Shown here piece after piece: positions 54,841 through 64,000 of a stretch of 64,000 nt of DNA; within the stretch, counting starts at the first letter, position 1; each line of letters begins with the position of its first letter. The DNA comes from Welwitschia mirabilis. Its lineage: Eukaryota > Gnetophyta > Gnetopsida > Welwitschiales. Position numbers and translations under genes: made by a program. Location: assembly GCA_051453625.1 (NCBI GenBank), contig JBOZIK010000001.1, positions 179,878,766 through 179,942,765 on the forward strand, written 5' to 3'. A model generated the notes under the pieces. The model saw only the letters and a list, made by a program, of their open reading frames with translations. It did no database searches and was not told the origin of the DNA.

Positions 54841-57800
54841 CAAACCATGTTAAATAAAGGATAGAAGTCGATGTTAGTTATGATGTATTATAATCAAAGA
54901 ATGCAGACCATGATGACCTAAATAAGCCTACCACAAAGGCATTAGAAAAATTTCTTCTTGTGAGACATGAGAAGAAATTTCACACATACTAACACATTCT
55001 TAAAAATGCATATTACTATAAATATATTATTTTAAGGCATTCAAAAGGCTTAAAAATATCCTAAAATATTTTAGATCATTTCTTCAAAAAATACCTTAAA
55101 AAGCCTTATCGTAATTGGCTAGAGGATTTTAACACATTTTTTAATAAGTTCCTTAAAAGCTTGGATTTAAAAGTTCTTCCAAAAAAAGGCCCTANNNNNN
55201 NNNNNNNNNNNNNNNNNNNNNNNNNNNNNNNNNNNNNNNNNNNNNNNNNNNNNNNNNNNNNNNNNNNNNNNNNNNNNNNNNNNNNNNNNNNNNNNNNNNN
55301 NNNNNNNNNNNNNNNNNNNNNNNNNNNNNNNNNNNNNNNNNNNNNNNNNNNNNNNNNNNNNNNNNNNNNNNNNNNNNNNNNNNNNNNNNNNNNNNNNNNN
55401 NNNNNNNNNNNNNNNNNNNNNNNNNNNNNNNNNNNNNNNNNNNNNNNNNNNNNNNNNNNNNNNNNNNNNNNNNNNNNNNNNNNNNNNNNNNNNNNNNNNN
55501 NNNNNNNNNNNNNNNNNNNNNNNNNNNNNNNNNNNNNNNNNNNNNNNNNNNNNNNNNNNNNNNNNNNNNNNNNNNNNNNNNNNNNNNNNNNNNNNNNNNN
55601 NNNNNNNNNNNNNNNNNNNNNNNNNNNNNNNNNNNNNNNNNNNNNNNNNNNNNNNNNNNNNNNNNNNNNNNNNNNNNNNNNNNNNNNNNNNNNNNNNNNN
55701 NNNNNNNNNNNNNNNNNNNNNNNNNNNNNNNNNNNNNNNNNNNNNNNNNNNNNNNNNNNNNNNNNNNNNNNNNNNNNNNNNNNNNNNNNNNTCTTTCAAA
55801 AAAAGGCCCTAGAAAGTAGCTTTTAAGGTGTTTTTCCAAAAATTCCTTAAAAAGTAGCTTTTAAGGCTTTTTTCCCCCAAAATGCCTTAAAAGTTCTTTA
55901 CTACATAAAATAATACTTTTAAAGTGTCCTTATGGAAATTTTTAAAAGCTTTATTCTTTTACTATCTAAAAAATCAACATGTGAGAATCATGCACTTTCC
56001 CTATGCTCTATATTCATGTGATGCAGATTGTGATGTTCTTATCAAATTCTTAATTGATCTTCACATTGTTTATGCTTAACAAACTAAAACTGTAGCATCT
56101 CTATTCTTGTTAATAGTACTTAGTTTATAAAGAAAATCACAATCATTTGTAGTAAACTCCTACTTGTATGAAGGATTGTGTAAATCATGTTGTACATCCT
56201 CCTCTATTGAAAAAATCATAACCCTTGAGCTAATAAGAAATATAATTTTTCCTACTTAGTAGCAAGTAAGAAAGCATAGGTCCAATATATATCTATAGCT
56301 AGAACAATGCATAACTCCCTTAAATTAATAATGAAAAACAAAACACATTCAATTGACTCTTTAGAAGGAAATGTTTTGTTCAAGCAGTGCTTAGTAGATG
56401 AGAAAAGCCCTGCAACTTCAACTACGAAATGTTCTCCAAAGTAGAAATAAGAAATGGCTTGTGTATTTTGTGTGCATAATCCCATAAAAGTGAAAAATAA
56501 AGCCTTTACAACTTATTTAATTCTCTCATTAAAAACAAAGAAGTTAGAATTTAACTTAATATCTTTAAATGCCTTGATGTCAGATTTCTTCAGATTTTTA
56601 ATCAAAGAATAAACTCATAGCCATTAATCAAATGTTTAGTATAGATTCAATATAGAATCTTTCTCTTTAGAAACTCTATGAAACCATTTTGAATAACTAG
56701 AGATTGTAGATTTTCTTTAAAATAAAGATCAAGTAGTAGTAAAAAATAAAAACATAAGAAAGGTGTAGTCTATTACAAAATTTGTAATAATGATTTTTGT
56801 GCATTTCATTACATAGTTTGACATATCTCATGAGTATATTTTCTTTCTACCTATTTTTCTTTTCACACATCCAATCTTAAATTAGAGGAAATTTCTTTAG
56901 ATATTTGTGCTTATTATGATTGAGCTTTTCACTCTACCTAAAGAAAATTTGTAAAGTTATTACACATAATGAACATAACCCATGAGGTTTGTACTCTCAT
57001 ACAATGTGTTTGTCTTGTTAAACCTAAGATGAAACCATTACTATCCATTCCTAAGCATGTTGATAATATGCATGGGTAGTAAAGAGTAATAGATTTAAGA
57101 GTATTCTCCATTAGCATAGCTATACACAGCTCTAGCCATTCACTATAACCACAACAATGTGATTGTGTATTTCAGACCATTTCTTATAATGCTGTTGATC
57201 ATGCCTTTAGCTTAGATGCATGATCTCATTTAGATGCCTTATAAAGTTGCATTATTACTTTGTTCTTTTCAATAATAAAATAGCATGGTCGATAGAGATT
57301 GAAGGTAAAGCCTAATAGGAGCAAAACTCTTAAAGGTATAGGAATAATCATTAAATAATGATTTAGATTAAGTCATCAAAGAATTCAAGAAACTTCATGT
57401 TATGATTATTGAAAGTTATTAGGGAAATAATAGAATATCCCAATAGAACAAATATAAAGAGGTCTATAGATAACATGCCTTATAGAACAATACTCATACA
57501 CTCACATGGGAAATAACTAATACATCTTCTTATGGCTTAAGTAGAGCTTCTACTTCAACTTCTTCTCCTAAGAATTTAGTAGTTTATCAACATTAGTTAG
57601 ATCTAGATAAGTAATAATAGGAGGTTTTAAATAATTATAAGACATTGACAAGTCTAGTTCAAGTAATTCAATTAATTGATGTACTTCTAGATAATAGAAT
57701 TTTATCATTTTTTATTATATGTATGTGTTACCAAAATCAAAATAAACTTGCCTCTTTTTGTTTTTGTGAGTCTAGTTGACTGCTCAAGAATGTGTTCACC

Positions 57801-58337
57801 ATTAAGAGCCCCATGTCATCTACCATTTCATGGAATATACTATGAGGAGGAGGTTTTAGAAGAGATAAAAAATTAAGAATTGGAAAATCATTTTTTTTTA
57901 ATCTTAAAAGTGTAATTGTGGAAGATGATGATGAGGAATACAACATCATCAAGCCATCCAAAAACTAAAAGGAAAAATAGATGTAGTAGTTCATTTGAAA
58001 TTAGGTCCTAGAATGAAGAAACTTCACTCAAAAAATACTAGAAGACAATGAAGAACATACAATTCAAGAAAAATAGCAATTAAAAAAAGGGGATATAGTT
58101 ATTCATTTGAAATCTATGAATAGGTGATGGCTGATTTAATGACATTAAAAAAATTATCATTGTTCCCTTTATTTGTCCCTCTTTCTTATGTAGTACTATT
58201 TCTAGTAGCAATATAATTTTTATAGCTAACATCAAAGAATTATTACTAATATTAAAGTTTAAAACAAATTCTAATTAACAACTTTTTTTTAAAAGCCAAA
58301 AGTAAAAATGTTTAAATAGAAGCAAATTTATCTGAAA
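54841..58337. other. Unassigned sequence between element E and the FAD pseudogene
   Basis: This may include gag of element E on the minus strand, but no zinc knuckle or gag block was recognised. A 597-N gap (55195-55791) is bordered on both sides by CAAAAAAAGGCCCTA. Minus-strand frames at 56252-56485 and 57737-57961 are open for about 75 codons but match nothing I know. Confidence 0.35.
55845..55866. repeat. Small hairpin in an AAAAGGCC-rich patch
   Basis: CCTTAAAA and TTTTAAGG flank a 6-base loop. Related words (AGTAGCTTTTAAGG, AAATGCCTTAAAAG) occur four or more times between 55080 and 55900, around the 597-N gap. It could be a decayed inverted-repeat transposon, but no terminal repeats were established. 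Confidence 0.35.
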
Positions 58338-58532
58338 AATAGCTTAAGAGGTGTTCTAAGCATGTGTTTTATGAAGAGATGAGATAATCTTAAAATTAGA
58401 TGTTAAAATAACTAAGGAATTTTGCCAAATTTAAAATGAAGAGATGATATAATCTTAAAGAATAGCTTAAGAGGTGTTCTAAGCATGTGTTTTATGAAGA
58501 TATGATATAATCTTAAAATTAGATGTTAAAAT
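58338..58532. repeat. Recent direct duplication, 71-bp repeat at 123-bp offset
   Basis: Positions 58338-58408 (starting AATAGCTTAAGAGGTGTTC) recur at 58461-58532 almost unchanged. No N gap lies between them, so it is not the assembly pattern seen elsewhere. The near-identity makes it much younger than the retrotransposon repeats. Confidence 0.85.
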
Positions 58533-58671
58533 GTTTAGTACATAAATGACAATCAATGTTTAAAACTCTAGTTTTTCAAGACATTTAAGGAGGTAACACA
58601 TTCTGAAACTATTATTTACAAATAAGAAAATGCTGAACATTAGCCATATTTAGCCATGTTTCTATTCTAAG

Positions 58672-60115
58672 TCAACTTACAAAGAAGGTATATAAGACCT
58701 TGTCTAAAGGCACTAAGATTTTAAGGTCCACTCTCGCATGGAAATTGTTTGCATTTTCTTTATACTTGATTAGGAAGCTCAAATATAATTCATTAAGCTA
58801 TGTCCTATGCTATTCAGAAGATGAAATGAAGTTTGGGGATAGTTGTACAAGTCTTATGACAAAGAAGGATCATATTTTGATCCAGATTCAAAGCTATTTA
58901 ATCTAAGTAAAAGAAAAGATGTCCTAATTTTAATGCTCTATTAGTTTACCATGGAATTTGTACTTGGGGAATGTATCATGATCATGAGTCCTCTATGAAT
59001 CTTAAAGCTATACTTGGTTTCATACTAGCTACAGTAGTTTAGTTTCCATCTCTTCATATATTTTCATTTTCATTACAAGACCTGTGAGTGAAACTAACAA
59101 AAACATTAGAATTCAAATTCTTAGCTCCCCTAGTTTTTGCCTTCTTTCTTAATAGGTATTTGTGAGATGGCTGAATTTGGTCACTTACCTACATCATCAT
59201 GGACATAAGCAGAAAGTACTGTCATATAAAGGAAAGGTATATTACACTATTTGTAATTTCACTTCATTCATAGGTTATTAGCTATTTTTAATCTTTTAGG
59301 TAGCCAAAGTTCACACCCTACAGTAAAATTTTCAAAGATAATTAAAATAGTAAGTTTTTAGGCCTAGTGTGGTCTCAAAAGAAATGTAGCTATCTGAGAG
59401 AAGGACCCTTTACCATTGATAGGGAGTATAATATCTTCAATGAAATCCACTATGATATTGAAACCTACATTGTGCATCACTTATTTTCATAGATTCCACA
59501 CTATCATTTAGTTGAAGTAGTAAATACCCTCCCTTCTTATTCTTTAAGTTTTTCTTATTCATCACTATATGTAATTGTGTGTGCATGTTATATAGCCACT
59601 ACTATATAACAAGTATATCTATATGATTAAGAGATTATCAGAGATTTGTATACATTTATCTATGTAATAGTTATATAACTCAAAACTATAACCAACCCCT
59701 AAGAAATCCTAAGGGATTAGGGATTAGATTAGAAATTAAGGTTAAGAATGAAAGCCTATAAATTTGATGGTTTTACAAATTCCTCATTGCTACATTCCCT
59801 TTCAAGGATTTTATATTTGTTCCCTTAACTACAATCTCTATTTTATACTTTTTTGAATTTAATTATGAGTTATGGGTTTGGTGAAGCACAAATACTCTTA
59901 TTGTAATAGTTCATATTGCATACCTAAGTTTCTAGGCACTTATTGCAGACAGAGAAAATGACGCCAGTGCTAGATAAGTATTACAGAAATCCCATAAAAA
60001 CAATGTGCTACCAGTTAAGATAATTAGGCCTCTATTAAAAAGTCTATCAGAGAACCACTATGTGAGAGATGAATGGGACACTATCTTTTATCAAAGGGAT
60101 TCCATCCTCAAATGA
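58672..60115 (+). pseudogene. Omega-3 fatty-acid desaturase (FAD3/7/8-type) pseudogene, 3' part
   Basis: Plant omega-3 desaturases insert the third double bond into C18 fatty acids in the ER or plastid membrane, using three histidine boxes. Exon remnants, in order: 58672-58765 (KKVYKTLSKGTKILRSTL), 58843-59028 (186 bp; GSYFDPDSKLF, then ILKLY), 59156-59236 (81 bp; [20 protein letters not shown]), 59382-59519 (138 bp; [20 protein letters not shown]), and the last exon from 59949 to the stop at 60113-60115 (TPVLDKYYRNP; SLSENHYVRDEWDTIFYQ). The 186, 81 and 138 bp sizes agree with the FAD3/7/8 gene model as I remember it. Introns 59237-59381 and 59520-59948 keep GT and AG. The third box reads YIVHH instead of HxxHH, there are several in-frame stops, one frameshift in the last exon and a lost donor after 59028. 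The first two boxes and the N terminus were not found, so ER and plastid forms cannot be separated. Confidence 0.92.
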
Positions 60116-61779
60116 TCTTTGGATGTCTTTAGCACATCATATCATATTCAAAGAAAATCTAATAACAGAGTATGCAAAGCACTTCTATATCTTTGGAGTT
60201 ATTAACGATGTATGTTTTTTTAGAAATATACTTAGTGCATAAGTTATAATTATGCAACAGTAGTGCCTTTGAAAAATCATCCTATGCTTACGCAAGTGAA
60301 TATACTACTACTACATTGAAAAATTAGTTAACTCTTTACATCAATGCTAATCCAAAATGTGCTTTTCTATGATTTCTGATATGAATAAAATCATTCTTCA
60401 GAAAGTAGCAATAAAAAGTGAAATGTTGAGAATCATAAGTACTAATAAGTTTCCTTTTTTATTTGAAAAATTACAACAGTAATTCTAGAAAATAACATTT
60501 CAAAGACATTAAAAATATATCAACATAGATAAATATCTAGAAATAAAAGTTAATGTGAGAATCCTCTTATAATTCAACTTCTATGAGATAAGACAAACTG
60601 ATACTTACTTGTATGGACCACCATGGAGGATTTATATCTAAAGGTACCATTCTAATTCTAAGGATTTACTGTCCTTTATTGCAATGCACTAATGCTCTAA
60701 ACTAGATTCATGTCAATCCTCTTTACTACTAGCCAAAACATGCAATCCTCATTTCCAAAGTTTTATGGCTGGTATATATCTGTTAGATTTTTAAAAAAAA
60801 TAAAAAAATAAAGAATGAATGTTAAATGTTACACAAACTAGACTAATATTTATTAAAAAAATCAACATCTAAAGCTAAATTAGTAAAGTATCGTGATGCA
60901 ATGAATAGAAAAGCCTAGAATATGAACTTACCTTCTTCAATAGGTAAAATGTAATTTATTGGATGACTCGTCCCGATCTTGTAGGTTTTTCCTCTTACCA
61001 TGAACTACATACCAATTCCTATTATCTAACTTATACAATAATCCAAATAGAAACACATTATAAATATAATTAAATAGCTACCATACAATAACCTAGTTAG
61101 CAACAAAAGAGATAATTTATTGGCTTGTAAATCTGGAGGATAGCTAGTTGTTGTATTCCTTACTTTTTCTCAATGGAAACTCACCCCTATTTTGAGGCCA
61201 TGTTTGGCATAAGTAAGAAAATTAAATTCATTTGAAAAAAGTCAAGTAAATGGAGGAAACATGAAAATTTTATTTTAAAAAATTATTGAAAAAATAGCAT
61301 TTTTATAAATTATAAGAAAAAATAAAAATGACACATAGGAATTTAATTAACTTACATATGGTACATGAACATTTTCAAATATTAAAATAAATAAATCTTT
61401 ATGCGTGTTCATATACATTTCATTTATCTTTCTTGGCATGCTTACTACAAAGCACTTTGCATCTTCAAGCTCATATGGGAGACTACTATTATGTTTTTGA
61501 TTCTTAGAAACCTTGATGGATTCTTTGCATGTTTGAGTACTAAAATTAAAATTATGAACTTATTGCTAAAATGTCACTTTAATAAAAACTTTTTGTTAAC
61601 CAAAGGTTTTATTCAATCACATACTATAATATGGTAGCACATGCAATACTTTTGTACATGAAAGTAACTACATAGGGAACTGCCTAGAAGACATTGAGAT
61701 GTATTAGTTATTACAATACCCATAATGATATTCAAATCCATAATTATAGTTTAAAGCATATGATAGGCTCACTTTCAAT
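60116..61779. other. Region between the two pseudogenes; two unidentified exon-like segments
   Basis: This begins with the presumed 3' flank of the desaturase. On the minus strand, about 60915-60990 reads MVRGKTYKIGTSHPINYILP and ends in a GTAAGT donor-like site. A second GTAAGTATC site is at about 60599-60607 after a broken open segment. The missing RING exon of the XB3-like gene could lie here, but I could not find its Cys/His pattern. Confidence 0.3.
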
Positions 61780-62205
61780 TACAGAAAAATCTTTAAAAAG
61801 GTAATACTTATAGACTTAGAGGAGAAAGTGATAAAAAAGATATACCCTAAGGAATCTTTTATCATACAATCTGCATCCCAAATTAATAGTTCTCTCACAA
61901 TATCTAGATAACTTCCTCTAATAGTGAGATGTAGATGGGTGCTTTCAGGTTGTTTAAAATGAATGGAAAAGATGAATTTTAGTGTAATATACCTCCATAA
62001 AAGTTTCTAAGATAGATTATAAAGCAAGGAAAACTTTATTATGTCATACCCATTAGGTTATGTTCATGCATTGACTAAGACCCCATTTCTTAGGAGAAGG
62101 CAAACGGTTTGTAAATGCTTCATTCTTGATGCAAGATGTAAGGGAGTTGTTCTATCTCCATCTGTTACATTAACATAACATGTAAAACCCCTTCCTTCAC
62201 ATAAC
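61780..62205 (-). pseudogene. XB3/XBAT31-type E3 ubiquitin ligase remnant, two ankyrin exons
   Basis: Minus-strand exon 62050-62205 reads GFTCYVNVTDGD, TTPLHLASRMKHLQTVCLLL and NGVLVNA. Exon about 61780-61955 reads ESTHLHLTIRGSYLDIVREL and LIWDADCMIKDSLG. In XB3/XBAT31-type proteins these are consecutive ankyrin repeats (VNV-x-DG then TPLHLAAR; then ST-x-LHLAARGG, LLAWGAD and a xDSAGR turn) that precede a RING domain. Such proteins transfer ubiquitin, with roles in defence and development. The intron between has a GT donor at 62048-62049. Upstream ankyrin exons and the RING were not found, so this is a fragment or is too decayed to follow. A related ankyrin-RING protein is the main alternative. 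Confidence 0.65.
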
Positions 62206-64000
62206 CAAATGGTTTATGCACTTATAGTCCATTTCTTCTTAAACTTTTTATGACAAAATTTAAACTCTATATGCTTTGATCTAAGAAAATAGGAAAATAA
62301 GATTAGCAAAACTACTGAATAACTTATCACTTAGGTCATATGCTTTCCTAATACAAAATTTGGGTTGTGATCTAATTATGTATAATAAATCTAATGAAAA
62401 CATTAAAAAATGGATTTTTTGTCAGGTTTTAGAGTTTCTTAAAATAGTTCTTTTGGTTTTGAGACCATTATCTTAACATCTCAAAGCTGTTTTACTACAT
62501 ATTTTCAAGTTTATATAGGGATTTAAATAACTAATAAGACTATTGTTGAAAGGTATAAATAATATTACCATTAGGAAGCATAAAGTCTAGATTTTGATGT
62601 CAATACCCATTATAAACAGACATATACAAAATTAGATAATCTAGTGATCTTTTCATATTATTATGTAAAATGAAATTCATATGACTTAGATATAGATGCT
62701 TATGTTCATGGAATTGTAAAAAATATATATAAAGGCATACAAAGGGCTTTTGCAATAGATACATGTCCTATAGAAATGAAAATAATAAATAAAAAATTAA
62801 TATTATTAAAAACCAAAACACGAGAAGAATGTCTAAAACTTAGGCTATTAATAATATTCTAAAATTCATAAAATCTCCATGGAAATAACATTTGACTCAT
62901 TTTAAATATTTCCCTTGCTAGTACAATTTGGCTTTAGAAATTTCATTTTTTGAAATATATTAGTAAAACATAGTTTGGAATTATCATTCTTAGTATTTTA
63001 TGTATTTTTATAGATTATGATTATGAAAGTAATTCCAATTGTTTTGAAAAATAGATGGAGACTCTACTATGTTGGGAAAGGTACCATTAAAGGTTCTTTA
63101 TAAGTGATTGAATATATATTTCTACTTGAAACATCTCGATCCATAATTCTTACTTAAAATATAGAAATCACATTCATTTTGTGAATTACATCCAAGTTTA
63201 TGCAATTGATTTATTACAAATAGTTACTTCATATGTTATATCAAATTTGAAAGATTGCCAAAAATGGATATGATCATGAAGAGGCCATGAAATTCCTTCT
63301 CTTAAAGAAGGAAGAGTTACTAAGTATACAATGAATGTTGGAATGCTTCTTCCTAGCATTAAAGCTAATACTCTAAGCATATAGAAGAATGGTGCTCATA
63401 ATAAATTAGTTTTGTAGTCTTAGTTTTGTATTAAATCATGTAAGAAATAATGCCATTTATTACTAATTTTATTTTTTAAATTATTCTTGAAATTACAAAA
63501 TGAAGGTTTATTATGTTTCTTCTAGACTGAACCAACTATACTACCTAAATTTAATTTCATAGATCTCATCATAAAACTCTTACACAATAAACAAAAAAGT
63601 AAGTATTATGAAAAATGACACTCTATGTCACAAGAACTTAATAGAAATTTTAAAAACAAGTATTCTTAATGATCTATGCTTTAGTATGGCATGATATATC
63701 TTATAAAAGCACTAAAGAGAACATTGGAAATAACAATCTTTTAAAGAATAATCATAGAAATCTGTTTGAATAGTTTAACCCCTACAATGAGTCTTAGTAT
63801 TATTTTGAAGAAACCTTTAATTTTACTAAAGAATCTATGTCATGGATCTAATACACAAACAATTTCCATTTAATACATACTTATAATTGAGGGTTATTTC
63901 AATTTATCTAGTGATGTCATTTGAGCCTAAGATTGAGCAAGTTTAATGATCTATTTTCTCTATTATTAATAGATCTAAATGCTGGACTCGGTCTTAAGAA
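62206..64000. other. Unassigned flank of the XB3-like remnant
   Basis: A 60-codon minus-strand frame (63198-63380) containing MLGRSIPTFIVYLVTLPSL has no ankyrin pattern and no family I recognise. Nothing else was seen to the end of the window. Confidence 0.4.

Larger units (their letters stand above)
9372..55791. other. Set of 41 assembly gaps (N runs)
   Basis: Three classes are visible. Exactly 100 N: starts 11421, 12174, 13522, 13925, 16993, 17649, 17980, 18408, 18902, 20878, 22485, 24214, 26109, 28960, 29375, 34735, 38999, 44652, 47214, 51457, 54678. Exactly 10 N: 16675, 23862, 35097, 43729. Other lengths: 9372 (49), 9788 (5), 10034 (283), 10645 (24), 10956 (181), 12798 (114), 17330 (84), 19755 (134), 21235 (64), 26454 (202), 32848 (805), 39372 (386), 45038 (129), 45406 (96), 46779 (90), 55195 (597). 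Every 100-N gap has the same sequence on both sides. Open frames that run through N are meaningless. Confidence 0.97.

Noticed and set aside
57737-57961. 74-codon minus-strand frame with a run of serines
   Set aside because: No homologue recognised; length is within chance for this composition. It could be gag debris of element E but nothing supports that.
59700-59745. Telomere-like GGGATTAGGGATTAG
   Set aside because: Only two imperfect units. They do not match the plant TTTAGGG register and form part of a local inverted repeat with CCTAAGAAATCCTAAGG.

Overview
The window is AT-rich plant nuclear DNA, probably from a monocot. That is inferred from the Athila-type and SIRE-type retrotransposon lineages, the spliceosomal introns and the plant-type FAD and XB3 gene remnants; the species cannot be named from the sequence. 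No intact protein-coding gene was found. The window is a graveyard of old LTR retrotransposons, nested in places, plus two decayed host genes at the right end. It is interrupted by 41 runs of N, so many boundaries are approximate.

Layout. 1-1305: unassigned. 1306-6570: a decayed minus-strand Ty3/gypsy element (A) with two LTRs about 4.9 kb apart, a Met-tRNA primer site and a 1.2 kb internal minisatellite. 6571-9137: nothing recognised. 9138-39757: an Athila-like minus-strand gypsy element (B). Its 3' LTR, purine tract and extra 3' ORF lie at 9.1-14.1 kb, and its RT/RNase H, protease, gag, primer site and 5' LTR lie at 33.7-39.4 kb. Between these halves sits a SIRE-type minus-strand Ty1/copia element (about 17.5-32.3 kb) with gag, protease, integrase, RT, RNase H and a third ORF. 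A GC-richer, less decayed block (28.5-31.4 kb) is inserted between its gag and 5' LTR. 39758-46090: a plus-strand copia derivative (C) with long repeat-bearing LTRs, a primer site and gag, but no recognisable pol. 46.1-51.3 kb: mostly unassigned, with an LTR-like promoter block near 48 kb. 51.3-54.8 kb: another minus-strand copia element (E) with LTR, purine tract, RT and integrase remnants.

Host genes. At 58672-60115 (+) is a clear omega-3 fatty-acid desaturase (FAD3/7/8-type) pseudogene with the expected 186, 81 and 138 bp exons. At 61780-62205 (-) are two ankyrin exons of an XB3/XBAT31-type E3 ubiquitin ligase. The two are arranged tail to tail. In the FAD remnant most damage is C-to-T or G-to-A change, as in the transposons, including loss of a catalytic-box histidine.

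Assembly quality. All 21 gaps of exactly 100 N are flanked by direct repeats of 20 to about 780 bp, which look like unmerged contig ends or alternative haplotypes. Distances across this window are therefore inflated and apparent local duplications should not be read as biology.
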